Shown: positions 15,944 through 24,873, counted from the stretch's first letter. The stretch: DNA of 64,000 nt from Streptomyces laurentii (GCA_002355495.1 AP017424.1:620001-684000); one strand, 5' to 3'. Numbers and translations are program-made. The notes: generated by a model not told the origin, from the letters alone.

Positions 15944-17350
15944 TCACGCGGCGGCCTTGTCGGCCTGCGTGGTCCCTGCACGGCGAATGCCCTCGGTCGA
16001 GGCGATCACGCCCTTGAGCTTCTTGGCAAGGGCCTCATAAAACATGCTGAGCGGAAACTCGTCCGCAAGCACGTCGTCGACGAGCTTGCGCGGCGGCAGC
16101 GACAGGTCGAGGGCGTCGGGACCCTTGGCCCAGGTGGAGCCCGGGTGCGGGGCGAGGTAGGTGGAGACCAGCTCGTACGCCTTGAACCAGTGGACGAGCT
16201 TCGGACGGTCGATGCCGTCGCGGTACAGCTTCTCGATCTCGCCGCACAGCTGGTTGGTGATCTCGGGAGCGCGATCCCAGTCGATCTTCAGCTTGTTGTC
16301 GGTCCAGCGCACCACGTCGTGCTTGTGGAGGTACGCGAAGAGCAGCTGGCCGCCGAGACCGTCGTAGTTGCGGGTGCGGTCGCCGGAGACCGGGAAGCGG
16401 AACATCCGGTCGAACAGCACCGCGTACTGCATGTCACGGCCGTGCGGGTTGCCCTCGGCGTCGAGCTTCACGGCCTCCTTGAAGGCGGTGAGGTCGCAGC
16501 GCAGCTCCTCCAGGCCGTACATCCAGAACGGCTGGCGCTGCTTGATCATGAAGGGGTCGAACGGCAGGTCGCCGTGGCTGTGGGTGCGGTCGTGGACCAT
16601 GTCCCACAGGACGAACGCCTTCTCACAGCGCTCCTGGTCCTGGACCATCGCGGCGATGTCCTCGGGCAGCTCGATGCCGAGGATGTCGACGGAGGCCTCG
16701 GTGACCTTGCGGAAGCGGGCCGCCTCGCGGTCGCAGAAGATGCCGCCCCAGGTGAAGCTCGCGGGGGCCTCGCGGACCGCGACGGTCTCGGGGAAGAGCA
16801 CCGCCGAGTGCGTGTCGTAGCCGCCGGTGAAGTCCTCGAAGGTGATGCCGCAGAACAGCGGGTTGTCGTAGCGGGTCGCCTCCAGCTCGGAGAGCCACTC
16901 CGGCCACACCATGCGCAGCACGACCGCTTCGAGGTTGCGGTTCGGGTTGCCGTTCTGGGTGTACATCGGGAAGACGACGAGGTGCTGGCGGCCGTCCAGG
17001 CGCTCGGCGGCCGGCTGGAAGGCGAGCAGCGCGTCCAGGAAGTCGGGCACCTCGAAGCCGCCCTCGGCCCACGTACGCAGGTCGGCGACGAGCGCGCGGT
17101 GGTACGCGGCGTCGTGCGGGAGCAGCGGGGAGAGCCGCTCGATCGCGGCGACGATGCGCTCCACGGTCTGCCCGGCGTACGCACGGGACGGCGCGCCCTC
17201 GGCCTCGAAGTCGATGGAGCCGTCCGCGCTCTGCCAGGGGCGGAGCTCCTCCACGGCATTCTTGAGCTCGGGCCAGGCAGGGTGCTCGATCACACGAGCG
17301 TCGGCGGATATCCCCCCACCGGTCACATCCTGCACAAGAATTTCCGTCAT
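15944..17350 (-). CDS. DUF6421 family protein
   Basis: A 468-residue cytoplasmic protein of the actinobacterial DUF6421 family; function unknown. It has no signal peptide or membrane segment. Conserved, mainly aromatic stretches include FPMYTQNGNPNRNLEAVVLR and VLWDMVHDRTHSHGDLPFDP, where several His and Asp could bind a metal. The ATG at 17350 has GGAGG seven bases upstream. It is the first gene of an operon with an SDR and a threonine aldolase, behind a recognisable promoter, which suggests a small-molecule enzyme pathway. Confidence 0.8.
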   Translation of the reverse strand: MTEILVQDVTGGGISADARVIEHPAWPELKNAVEELRPWQSADGSIDFEAEGAPSRAYAGQTVERIVAAIERLSPLLPHDAAYHRALVADLRTWAEGGFEVPDFLDALLAFQPAAERLDGRQHLVVFPMYTQNGNPNRNLEAVVLRMVWPEWLSELEATRYDNPLFCGITFEDFTGGYDTHSAVLFPETVAVREAPASFTWGGIFCDREAARFRKVTEASVDILGIELPEDIAAMVQDQERCEKAFVLWDMVHDRTHSHGDLPFDPFMIKQRQPFWMYGLEELRCDLTAFKEAVKLDAEGNPHGRDMQYAVLFDRMFRFPVSGDRTRNYDGLGGQLLFAYLHKHDVVRWTDNKLKIDWDRAPEITNQLCGEIEKLYRDGIDRPKLVHWFKAYELVSTYLAPHPGSTWAKGPDALDLSLPPRKLVDDVLADEFPLSMFYEALAKKLKGVIASTEGIRRAGTTQADKAAA

Positions 17351-17385
17351 GCCACTTCCTCCACAGGAGAACCTTTCGTACAGCC

Positions 17386-17415
17386 ACCGTAACCATGGGC
17401 AGTTCGCCCCCACAA
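17386..17415 (-). promoter_or_regulatory. Promoter of the DUF6421 operon
   Basis: On the minus strand TTGTGG and TACGGT are 18 bases apart, giving a leader of about 30 bases. The spacer contains the dyad GGGC-N5-GCCC (17397-17409), a possible operator. Confidence 0.5.
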
Positions 17416-17419
17416 GAGG

Positions 17420-17802
17420 AGCGAGAGAAATTGTCCTGCGGACCCCGGGGTGGAACCGCGAATTTTCCTGTCGAGGTGGGGTAGGGGGCTGAGGAATACG
17501 TCCTTCCTTCGCCAACTCCCTGTTGCGGCCCCGCGATCGGGGCGGGCCGGAAGCGGCCGGGACGGAAGGCATCAGGCAGGTACAGGACGGTGCGGGAGGG
17601 TGCAAGCCGGGGCCTTACGGGGCGAGCCCTGCCCGTACGGGGCAAGCCGGGGTCGTCCGGGTTTCCACGGGGCAGGACGGGGCGAGTCCGGCCGGTCCGG
17701 GCGAAGCGGGTCGGTCCGGGCGAAGCGGGTCGGAGGCGGTCGGCCGGGCCCGGGTGGGGCAGGCTGACCGGGCCGGATGCCGTCGAAGGAAGCGAGAAGG
17801 TC
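17420..17802. other. Non-coding G-rich intergenic region with tandem repeat
   Basis: No gene is supported here. The top strand is strongly G-rich, with many loosely repeated units of the type ACGGGGCAAGCCGGGG. A 19-bp unit (GGTCCGGGCGAAGCGGGTC) is exactly duplicated in tandem at 17694-17712 and 17713-17731. Open frames through this stretch look like by-products of composition. Confidence 0.6.
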
Positions 17803-18486
17803 TTGAGTCTGCTCACCATCGGTCACCGCGGGGTCATGGGCGTGGCGCCCGAGAACACCCTGCGTTCCTTCGTCCACGCCGAGAAGGCGGGCCTGGACGT
17901 CATCGAGCTCGACCTCCATCTGAGCGAGGACGGCGCGCTCGTCGTCATGCACGACGCCACCGTCGACCGCACGACGGACGGCACCGGGCCGATCTCCGGC
18001 AAGACCCTCGCGGAGCTGCGCACGCTCGACGCGGGCGACGGCGAACGGGTACCCGTCTTCGAAGAGGTCCTGGACGCGATCACGGCGCCGATCCAGGCCG
18101 AGATCAAGGACGTCCACGCGGCCCGGGCCCTGGCGTCCGTGCTCGACGAGCGGGATCTGACCCGGCGGGTGCAGGTGATCTCGTTCCACGACGAGGCCCT
18201 GGCGGAGGTACGCGAGCTGGTGCCGGGCGTACGCACCGCGCTCGTCGCCGACGAGCGGCAGGCCGACGTGGTGGAGCGCGCCCTCGTGGTGGGTGCGACG
18301 GCGCTGGTGCTCAATATCCGCCGGCTCACCCTGGACACCGTCGAGCGGGCGCACGCGGCGGGCCTGTGGGTGGGTGGCTGGGTGGTCAACACCCGGGAGG
18401 AGCTGCGGCTCGCACGGGCTCTGGGGCTCGACGGGGCGACGACGGACCGGCCGGAGATCCGGCTGACGGAGCACCCGGCGGACTGA
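17803..18486 (+). CDS. Glycerophosphodiester phosphodiesterase
   Basis: A 227-residue TIM-barrel enzyme that hydrolyses deacylated phospholipids such as glycerophosphocholine to glycerol-3-phosphate and an alcohol. The signature begins almost at the N terminus: GHRG (catalytic His8, Arg9), PENTLRSF, then VIELDLHLSEDGALVVMHD with the metal-binding Glu/Asp and second His. There is no signal peptide, so it is cytoplasmic. Start: TTG at 17803; no ATG or GTG precedes the catalytic HRG in this frame within the conserved part, and GAAGGA lies about 12 bases upstream. Confidence 0.88.
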   Translation: MSLLTIGHRGVMGVAPENTLRSFVHAEKAGLDVIELDLHLSEDGALVVMHDATVDRTTDGTGPISGKTLAELRTLDAGDGERVPVFEEVLDAITAPIQAEIKDVHAARALASVLDERDLTRRVQVISFHDEALAEVRELVPGVRTALVADERQADVVERALVVGATALVLNIRRLTLDTVERAHAAGLWVGGWVVNTREELRLARALGLDGATTDRPEIRLTEHPAD

Positions 18487-18511
18487 GCGGGGCGGACCTG
18501 GGGATGCGCGG

Positions 18512-18538
18512 AGGCCCGAGCCGGGAGGGCTCGGGCCT
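18512..18538. terminator. Hairpin terminator between GDPD and GNAT genes
   Basis: A perfect 11-bp inverted repeat (AGGCCCGAGCC / GGCTCGGGCCT) has a 5-base loop between convergent genes. Confidence 0.75.
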
Positions 18539-18594
18539 GCGGGGCGGGGATGACGCCTGCGAGGCGGGCGTGCGGGCCGCCTGCGGGCATCGGG

Positions 18595-19146
18595 TCAGAC
18601 GAGGTCCTTGACCAGGAGCTCGAACGCCAGGTCGTCGCGCTGGGGGACGCCGAAGCGCTCGTCGCCGTACGGGAAGGGGGTCATCTCGCCCGTACGTCGG
18701 TAGCCGCGCCGCTCGTACCAGGCGATCAGCTCCTCGCGGACGGAGATCACCGTCATGTGCATCTCGCGCACGTCCCACAGCTCGCGGACGCGGCGCTCGG
18801 CCTCCTCGATGATCTGCCGGCCGAGACCCTCGCCCTGGAACTGCGGGCGGACCGCGAACATGCCGAAGTAGGCGATGTCGCCGCGGTGTTCCAGCTGGCA
18901 GCAGGCGACGAGCTCGCCGTCCCGCTCGACCGTCATCAGCCGGCTGCCGGGGGCTGTGATGACCTCCCGGACGCCCTCCGGGTCGGTGCGCTGCCCGTGG
19001 AGCATGTCCGCCTCGCTGGTCCAGCCGGTCCGGCTGGAGTCGCCTCGATAGGCGGACTCGACGAGCGGTACCAGGGCCGGGACGTCGTCGAGGACGGCGT
19101 CACGATAGGTGAGCGGGGCGGTGTGCCGGGGTGCGGCGGTGTCCAT
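18595..19146 (-). CDS. GNAT-family N-acetyltransferase
   Basis: A 183-residue acetyltransferase that moves acetyl from acetyl-CoA to an amine. The CoA-binding motif A is MFAVRPQFQGEGLGRQIIEE (R/QxxGxG/A), followed by WYERRGYRRTGE at the C-terminal side. The ATG at 19146 is used; a longer frame exists but its extra residues look like intergenic sequence. The substrate is unknown. It converges on the glycerophosphodiesterase gene. Confidence 0.85.
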   Translation of the reverse strand: MDTAAPRHTAPLTYRDAVLDDVPALVPLVESAYRGDSSRTGWTSEADMLHGQRTDPEGVREVITAPGSRLMTVERDGELVACCQLEHRGDIAYFGMFAVRPQFQGEGLGRQIIEEAERRVRELWDVREMHMTVISVREELIAWYERRGYRRTGEMTPFPYGDERFGVPQRDDLAFELLVKDLV

Positions 19147-19315
19147 GGTGGTGCGGTCTCCCCTCGGGCGGTGCGGATCGCTGGACGCGATCGGTCCGAG
19201 CCTAGCGCGCGCCCCGCACACCCCCCTCGTACATCCGTGCGCCCGCGTGGGCCCGGCGGGGCCGGGCATGGACCCGGAGGGGACGGGCGAGGACGGGCCG
19301 GAGGGGGTGGGCGGC

Positions 19316-20034
19316 GTGCACGGACCGACGGTGTCCGGGTGGCTGCTGGTCGTGCTGTGCGGGGCGAGCGGGGTCTACTGCCTGGCGCGGATGGCACGGA
19401 TGACGCGGCTCTCCCGGGGGCGGGACGGGCACCCGGCGCGGGAACCGGCCGAGGCCGGGAGCGAGGCCCTGATGGGCTTCGGGATGGCGGCGATGGCGCT
19501 GCCCGCGGCCGTGCTCACCCCGCCGGCGTGGAGCTGGGCGGTGTACGCGGTGGTCTTCGGGCTGACGGCACTGTACGGGCTCGCGGCCGTGGCGTGGTGG
19601 GGCGGGACGCGCCGCCGACGCGACCGGCACGGCGGGTACGGCACGTACGGCGGCGGCTCCGGCCGGTTCTACGGTCACCATCTGCACCATCTGGTCGGGT
19701 CGTTGGCGATGGTCTACATGGCGGTGGCGATGGCCCCGGCCGCGGGAGCGGGCGCGCAGGGGGCCACGGGGGGCATGGCGGGGGCCACGGCGACATGGCC
19801 GCCGTCGGCGGCATACCTCTGCTCACCGGCGTCCTGCTCGTGTACTTCGCCGGGTACGCGCTGCTTTCTGGCACGCGGCTGGTGCCGGTGCCAGTGGCGG
19901 CGCCGGCGGGCGGGGGCGGGGCAGGATCCGGGACGTTCGGGGCCGGAGGGTCCGGGTCCGGGGTCGCGGAGCTGATGCGGGTGTGCCGGCTGACGATGGC
20001 GCTCGCGATGCTGGCGATGCTCGTCGCCCTGTGA
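19316..20034 (+). pseudogene. DUF5134 family membrane protein, reading frame broken by one base
   Basis: The N-terminal part, from GTG 19316 (MHGPTVSGWLLVVLCGASG), runs to about 19760 and matches the DUF5134 start. It has several membrane segments and the His-rich loop GHHLHHLVGSLAMVYMAVAM. The family's C-terminal half (GHGDMAAVGGIPLLTGVLLV up to LAMLAMLVAL) continues in another frame to the TGA at 20032-20034. The switch fits loss of one G in the G runs near 19755-19790. It is either a genuine frameshift or a base-calling error. Family function is unknown; the His/Met-rich loops suggest metal binding. An M56 peptidase gene follows. Confidence 0.7.
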
Positions 20035-20066
20035 ATCGCTCTGTGAATCGCTCTGTGAATCGCTCT
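20031..20066. repeat. Three tandem copies of a 12-bp unit over the DUF5134 stop codon
   Basis: GTGAATCGCTCT is repeated three times exactly. The TGA of the first copy is the stop codon of the preceding gene, so the extra copies lie in the untranslated tail. Confidence 0.85.
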
Positions 20067-20170
20067 GCGAACCCCCGGGGACGCCCCTATCGGGCAACCA
20101 AACCGTGGCGTACGTCACTTGGCCCGCACGGGCATACCCCGGCGCGGTACCCCGCTTCTAGGCTGGCGGC

Positions 20171-21109
20171 ATGTCGGTCTCCCTCACCCTGCTCGCGCTC
20201 GGCATCCTGACCGCCGCCGTCGCGCCACGCCTGCTGGCACGAGCCGACTGGGTGGAACGAGAACCGGTGGTCGCGCTGTGGGTGTGGCAATGCGTGGTGG
20301 CGGCGGTGCTGGTGAGCTTCGCGCTGTCGATGACCTTCAGCGCGGCGGCGGCCTGGAAGGCCGTCCGCGGTCAGGTGTTCGCGCCCGCGCCGAACGCGGT
20401 GGTCGAGGCCTACGAACTCGGCACCGGCCGGTCGTGGTCGGCGGCGCTCGCCGTACTGCTCGCGGCGGGCGGACTGTGGAGCGGGGCGATGCTGGGCCGG
20501 GAGATCGGCCGGGCACGCGCGCGCCGTAAGCAGCGCCGAGGCGAACTCCTGCTGCGGGCACCTCTGTTGCCGGGCGAGAAGCCGTCCGGCAGCGCCCGCT
20601 TGGTGGTGCTGGAGGGTGAGCGTCCGGGGGCCTGGTCGCTGCCGGGCGGGACGCCGCGCCTGGTCGTCACCACGGCCGCGCTGCGCCGGCTCAAGGGCCG
20701 TCAGCTCGACGCCGTACTCGCGCACGAGCAGGGTCACGCCCGGGCCCGGCACGACTGGCTGCTGCACTGCGCGACCGCGCTCGCGGCGGGCTTCCCGGGA
20801 GTGCCGGTGTTCGCGGCCTTCCGGGGCGAGATGCACCGCCTGGTGGAACTGGCGGCGGACGACGTGGCGTCCCGCCGGTTCGGCCGGCTGACGATCGCCC
20901 TCGCCCTGGTGGAACTCAACGAGGACCGGGGCGTTTTCGGCCCCGGCCAGGCCCCGGACGCCGACCTCCCCCAGCGCGTCAACCGCCTCCTCACCGCCAC
21001 CCCGCGCCTGACGGCGGCCCGCCGGCTGCGCCTCACGGCCGCGGCGGCCATGGTCCCGGTGGTCCCGATCCTGATCGCGTTCGTTCCGGCTCTCCGGGCG
21101 CTCGGTTAG
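20171..21109 (+). CDS. M56 family metallopeptidase (BlaR1/MecR1-like membrane protease)
   Basis: A 312-residue membrane protease. Two N-terminal membrane segments (about residues 4-20 and 34-58) and another at 88-107 come before the zinc site HEQGH (His185-His189), with Glu in VELAADDVASRR as probable third ligand. A last hydrophobic segment ends the protein. BlaR1-type proteases cleave a repressor such as BlaI, but no BlaI gene lies next to it. In actinomycetes such stand-alone copies often sit beside DUF5134 as here. Confidence 0.88.
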   Translation: MSVSLTLLALGILTAAVAPRLLARADWVEREPVVALWVWQCVVAAVLVSFALSMTFSAAAAWKAVRGQVFAPAPNAVVEAYELGTGRSWSAALAVLLAAGGLWSGAMLGREIGRARARRKQRRGELLLRAPLLPGEKPSGSARLVVLEGERPGAWSLPGGTPRLVVTTAALRRLKGRQLDAVLAHEQGHARARHDWLLHCATALAAGFPGVPVFAAFRGEMHRLVELAADDVASRRFGRLTIALALVELNEDRGVFGPGQAPDADLPQRVNRLLTATPRLTAARRLRLTAAAAMVPVVPILIAFVPALRALG

Positions 21110-21273
21110 GGCGTTCTCCGCCTTCCGTCCGCGTCGCGGGGCGGGGACAAGAACCGCCTCGGACCGGTCTGTCGAGAGTCCGTCCGAGTCGGGTGGTGGT
21201 GACCCGCACCATCGGCCTGGCCTCGGCCGCGTGTCCCTTCTTCTGCTGCGTGATCCACTTCGTTCGGGGGATC

Positions 21274-21453
21274 ATGAACTTCACGCGTTGTCGCAGACCG
21301 CTGCCGCGCATGCCCTTGGCCGTCACGACGCTCGTCGCCGGAGTCCCGGTCCTGTTGATCGGCAGCTTCGTCTCCGCGGTGTCCGGCGGCTCGGTCAAGG
21401 AGGTGGAGACCGCTTCGGCTCCCGGCCGCGACGACCGCGCCGGCTGGTCGTGA
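21274..21453 (+). CDS. Small membrane-anchored protein of unknown function
   Basis: A 59-residue frame with strongly biased third positions and one hydrophobic helix (MPLAVTTLVAGVPVLLIGSF). An in-frame GTG at 21193 would add a Cys-rich hydrophobic extension. The TGA at 21451-21453 overlaps the GTG of the next frame (GTGA). The two frames may be coupled genes, or one gene split by a single lost base. No family was recognised. Confidence 0.45.
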   Translation: MNFTRCRRPLPRMPLAVTTLVAGVPVLLIGSFVSAVSGGSVKEVETASAPGRDDRAGWS

Positions 21454-21719
21454 CGCTGGGACACGATCTCGACCCCATCTGGTGCGTCGGCCTCCGCCAG
21501 GGGAACCCGCCGCTGGAACGCCAGTGGGCCGTCGGCTGCTTCAACGGCGACTCCGAGGACAGTGCACTCCGCGAGACCGTGTGGACGGCCCCCGACCGGA
21601 TCCGCATGACCACCCGGGGAGGAATGGTCCACGAGGTGACCATCACCCCAGGCGGCCGGCCCGACCGGTCCGTCCGTGTCGGCCAGAATCCGAGCCGACT
21701 TGCTCCCCGCCCGCCGTGA
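21450..21719 (+). CDS. Small hypothetical protein (possibly the C-terminal part of the preceding gene)
   Basis: An 89-residue frame with coding-like third positions. It contains WAVGCFNGDSEDSALRETVW and MTTRGGMVHEVTITPGGRPD, which look like a compact soluble beta-rich domain. It starts with a GTG that overlaps the stop of the preceding membrane-anchor frame. Function unknown. Together the two would make a single-pass protein with an extracytoplasmic domain. Confidence 0.45.
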   Translation: MTLGHDLDPIWCVGLRQGNPPLERQWAVGCFNGDSEDSALRETVWTAPDRIRMTTRGGMVHEVTITPGGRPDRSVRVGQNPSRLAPRPP

Positions 21720-21769
21720 ACCCCATGGGGGTGGTCCGGGCGGCCGGGGGCTTCGGGCAGGATCAGGGG

Positions 21770-22450
21770 ATGCGCATCTCCGCCGCCGTGTCCGGCGCCC
21801 TGGCCGTGCTGTTGCTCGTACTCGTGGCCGTGGGCTGGTCACCGTTGCTCTCCTTCGACCGGGACGTGGCCGAGGCGCTGCACCGCAGCGCCGTCGCGCA
21901 TCCCGGGTTCACCCACCTCAACCGGGTCCTGACGGACTGGGTCTGGGACCCGTGGACCATGCGGGCCCTCACCCTGGTGGCGGTCGGGCTGCTGTGGTGG
22001 CGGCGCGAGCGGCGGCTCGCGCTGTGGGTGGTGGGCGCGTCCCTGGTCGCCTGGGGCCTGCAGCAGGGCCTGAAGGCCGTGGTGGACCGGCCGCGCCCGA
22101 CGTGGCCGGATCCGGTCGACTCCGCGTCCTTCGCGTCCTTCCCGTCCGGCCACGCGATGACGGCGATGGTCACCTGCGGGCTGCTGCTCTGGGTGCTGGC
22201 GCTGCACTGGCGAGCGACCTGGCGGGGCTGGGGGACGATCACGGGCGTGGCCGTCGTGTCGGTGCTCGGGGTCGGCTGGACGCGGCTCTATCTGGGCGTC
22301 CACTGGCCGTCGGACGTGCTGGCCGGCTGGCTGTTCGGCTGGTGCTGCGTGGCCGTGGCGATCGACGCGTACCGCCGGCTGGAGACCCGTACCCGTACCG
22401 CTCCTGCTGTCACCTCCGGGGCCGCGGGCGGCAAGGAAGGGGCGGCATAG
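21770..22450 (+). CDS. PAP2-family phosphatase
   Basis: A 226-residue integral membrane phosphatase of the type 2 phosphatidic-acid phosphatase family, acting on lipid phosphates or pyrophosphates at the outer face of the membrane. The three motifs are in order: KAVVDRPRP, SFPSGHAMT and TRLYLGVHWPSDVLAG. About five membrane helices are visible. The ATG at 21770 follows AGGATCAGGGG. Nothing in the context fixes the lipid. Confidence 0.92.
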   Translation: MRISAAVSGALAVLLLVLVAVGWSPLLSFDRDVAEALHRSAVAHPGFTHLNRVLTDWVWDPWTMRALTLVAVGLLWWRRERRLALWVVGASLVAWGLQQGLKAVVDRPRPTWPDPVDSASFASFPSGHAMTAMVTCGLLLWVLALHWRATWRGWGTITGVAVVSVLGVGWTRLYLGVHWPSDVLAGWLFGWCCVAVAIDAYRRLETRTRTAPAVTSGAAGGKEGAA

Positions 22451-22547
22451 TGCCGGCCGTCCTGGACGATCCCCCGTGTCGCCCAGGACGGACGACAGGT
22501 CCCGCCGCCGGCCACACGGGCAGGACGACAGGACACGCTGAGTATAT

Positions 22548-22560
22548 TGGCTCCAAGCCA
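22548..22560. promoter_or_regulatory. Possible TetR autoregulatory operator
   Basis: TGGCT-N3-AGCCA directly follows a -10-like TATATT (22543-22548) and lies 20 bp before the TetR start, where an autorepressor would bind. Confidence 0.4.
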
Positions 22561-22579
22561 GTCAACGCAGGAGTCCAGC

Positions 22580-23263
22580 ATGTCCCCGCGTAGCCCATCG
22601 GTCAATCAAGAGCTTCGGCGGCGCTCCCGCGAGCGCATCCTGCAAGCCACCGTGGACCTCGTCGACGAACGGGGCTACGAGGCGGCGACCCTCGGCGACA
22701 TCGCCGCGCGGGCCGGTTCGGCGCGCGGGCTCGTCTCGTACTACTTCCCCGGCAAGCGCCAGCTGCTCCAGTCCGCGGTGCACCGGCTGATGCACCGCAC
22801 CCTGGCGGCGGCGCTGGACCGCGAGCCGCGGACCGAGGACGGTCCGGAGCTCCTGGCGCGGGCGATCGACGCGGTGCTCGGGCTCGCCGGGGACCATCCG
22901 GTCCTCATGCGGACGCACATGGCCGGGATCCTCCAGGCGGAGGGTTTCGTGCGGTGCTCGGAGCAGCAGCGGCTCGCCGCGCTGCTGCGCGACACCGTGG
23001 CCCGTGCCGGCTCCGCGGACCCGGACACCGACTATCCGCTGCTGCGGGCCCAGCTCATGGGGACGGTGTTCGCGCTGCTGCTGCCCGGGGCGCCGATGCC
23101 GCTCGCCCCGCTGCGGGCCGAGCTGTTCCAGCGGTACGGACTCGCCTGGGAACGCGGCATGCCGCCGGACGGCGCTCCGCCCGGCGGCATGTCCCTGATG
23201 GTGCGTACGGCGTCAGGCGACACCGCGGCGCGGGTGGCTCCGGATCAGTCGTCCTCGCCCTGA
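22580..23263 (+). CDS. TetR-family transcriptional regulator
   Basis: A 227-residue regulator. The N-terminal DNA-binding domain reads RERILQATVDLVDERGYEAA, then LGDIAARAGSARGLVSYYFP. The all-helical ligand domain follows. The ATG at 22580 has AGGAG six bases upstream. Its 3' end overlaps that of the convergent LVIVD gene by 19 bp. Targets are unknown apart from the likely operator in its own promoter. Confidence 0.9.
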   Translation: MSPRSPSVNQELRRRSRERILQATVDLVDERGYEAATLGDIAARAGSARGLVSYYFPGKRQLLQSAVHRLMHRTLAAALDREPRTEDGPELLARAIDAVLGLAGDHPVLMRTHMAGILQAEGFVRCSEQQRLAALLRDTVARAGSADPDTDYPLLRAQLMGTVFALLLPGAPMPLAPLRAELFQRYGLAWERGMPPDGAPPGGMSLMVRTASGDTAARVAPDQSSSP

Positions 23264-24795
23264 TCGTCCTGCGCGTCGCCGAAGTCGGCGAAGTAGTCGG
23301 GCTGCGTCTGGACGTTCAGCTCGTCCATCCGGACCCCGGCCGCCTTGTCGGTGCGCTTGTCGGAGAGCTTCAGGACGTCGAAGCCCTTGGCGATGTCGTT
23401 CGAGTAGATGTGGCCGTTGTAGTAGTACGCGGACCAGGAGCCGCCGATGTCGAGGGTGGTCGCGGAGAGCGGGCCGCGCTCGAAGTAGGCGATCTCCTTC
23501 GGCTTGCGGGAGTCGGTGAAGTCCCAGACGGAGACGCCGCCCTGGTACCAGGCCTGGACCATGAGGTCCTTGCCCTTGACCGGGATCAGCGAGCCGTTGT
23601 GGGCGACGCAGTTCTCGGTGTCGGCCTGGTGGCGCGGGATCTTGAAGTAGCTGCGGAAGACCAGCTTGCGCTTGTCGCCCTTGCCGGTGATGTCGTAGAT
23701 GCCGTCGGCACCGCGGTTCGGGCCGACCTCGGCGTTGCAGGTGGGCGCGCCGCCGCCGCCGAGCTCGTCGGTGAAGACGACCTTGTCGGCCTTCTGGTTG
23801 AAGGTCGCGGAGTGCCAGAACGCGAAGTTGACGTTGTCCTGGACCCGGTCGATGACCCGGGGGTTCACCGGGTCCTTGATGTCGAAGAGGATGCCGTCGC
23901 CCATGCAGGCGCCGGCGGCCAGGTTCTCGCGCGGCAGCACGGTGATGTCGTGGCAGCCGGTGGTCTTGGAGACGCCCGGGTTGGTGGGCGCGCCCGGGTT
24001 GCCGCCGCCGTCGGGGCCCTCGCCCGGGAAGAGGACGGGGAAGTTCACGACCTTGGCCTGCTGCGGCGCCTTGCGCGGGACCTTGATCACGGAGATGCCG
24101 TCGTGCGGCGGCCGGCAGTCCGGGAAGGCCGCGCTGGGCGAGTACGAGGAGACGTAGACGTACACGTCGTCACGCTTGGGCACGAGGGTGTGGGTGTGGG
24201 AACCGCAGTTGGTCTCGACGGAGGCGACGTACTTCGGGTTGGTGACGTCGCTGATGTCGAAGACCTTCATGCCCTCCCAGGACTCCTTGACCGAGGCCGG
24301 CTGCGGCACGCTGGCGCACGAGTCGTCGCTGCGGGAGGAGTCGGTGGACAGGAAGAGGAGGTCGCCGGAGACCGACACGTCGTTCTGGGAGCCCGGGCAG
24401 AGCACCTGGGCCACGGACTTCGGGGACTTCGGGTTGCTGATGTCGAAGATCCGGAAGCCGTCGTAGTTGCCGGCGAAGGCGTACTTGCCCTGGAAGGCCA
24501 GATCGGTATTGAGGCTGGGGAGGGTGTCCTTGGGGATGTTGGCGAGCTGCTTGATGTTCGAGCTGTGGACGATCTCGTCCACGCCGGGTATCTCGCCCGC
24601 GGCGATGGCGGCGCGGGCGTCGGCCCGCTGCTCGGCCGTGACACCGCTTCGCGCCGGGGCGTCACCCGGATCGGGGGTGGCGGCCGCGGGGCCGGCGGCG
24701 ACGAGCATGCCGAGCAGGAGGCCGGCCGCGGCGCCTGCCGCTCCCCTGCCTCGGAACCGTCTGTGCGGGGTACTCGTGATGCGCAACGAAGTCAC
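23245..24795 (-). CDS. Secreted LVIVD-repeat protein
   Basis: A 516-residue exported protein with an N-terminal signal peptide (hydrophobic GAAAGLLLGMLVAAGPAAAT). LVIVD-type propeller repeats follow, recognisable as GFRIFDISNPKSPKSVAQVL, MKVFDISDVTNPKYVASVE and ILFDIKDPVNPRVIDRV. The function is unknown; such propellers probably bind ligands or protein partners outside the cell. The GTG at 24795 is the likely start. It is divergent from a DUF305 lipoprotein gene, and the tail overlaps the TetR gene by 19 bp. Confidence 0.85.
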   Translation of the reverse strand: MTSLRITSTPHRRFRGRGAAGAAAGLLLGMLVAAGPAAATPDPGDAPARSGVTAEQRADARAAIAAGEIPGVDEIVHSSNIKQLANIPKDTLPSLNTDLAFQGKYAFAGNYDGFRIFDISNPKSPKSVAQVLCPGSQNDVSVSGDLLFLSTDSSRSDDSCASVPQPASVKESWEGMKVFDISDVTNPKYVASVETNCGSHTHTLVPKRDDVYVYVSSYSPSAAFPDCRPPHDGISVIKVPRKAPQQAKVVNFPVLFPGEGPDGGGNPGAPTNPGVSKTTGCHDITVLPRENLAAGACMGDGILFDIKDPVNPRVIDRVQDNVNFAFWHSATFNQKADKVVFTDELGGGGAPTCNAEVGPNRGADGIYDITGKGDKRKLVFRSYFKIPRHQADTENCVAHNGSLIPVKGKDLMVQAWYQGGVSVWDFTDSRKPKEIAYFERGPLSATTLDIGGSWSAYYYNGHIYSNDIAKGFDVLKLSDKRTDKAAGVRMDELNVQTQPDYFADFGDAQDDQGEDD

Positions 24796-24845
24796 TCCGT
24801 CCTCTGCGAGGTCTGTCCAGGATTGAACGACGGATGGACTCCGGC

Positions 24846-24873
24846 AGTATGGTCCTCGACATGCTCATCTCAA
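24846..24873 (-). promoter_or_regulatory. Promoter of the LVIVD gene
   Basis: On the minus strand TTGAGA and CATACT are 16 bases apart, about 50 bp before the start codon. Confidence 0.4.

Noticed and set aside
18936-19397. Open frames overlapping the GNAT and DUF5134 starts
   Set aside because: Ser/Pro/Arg-rich shadows without a ribosome-binding site or domain signature.
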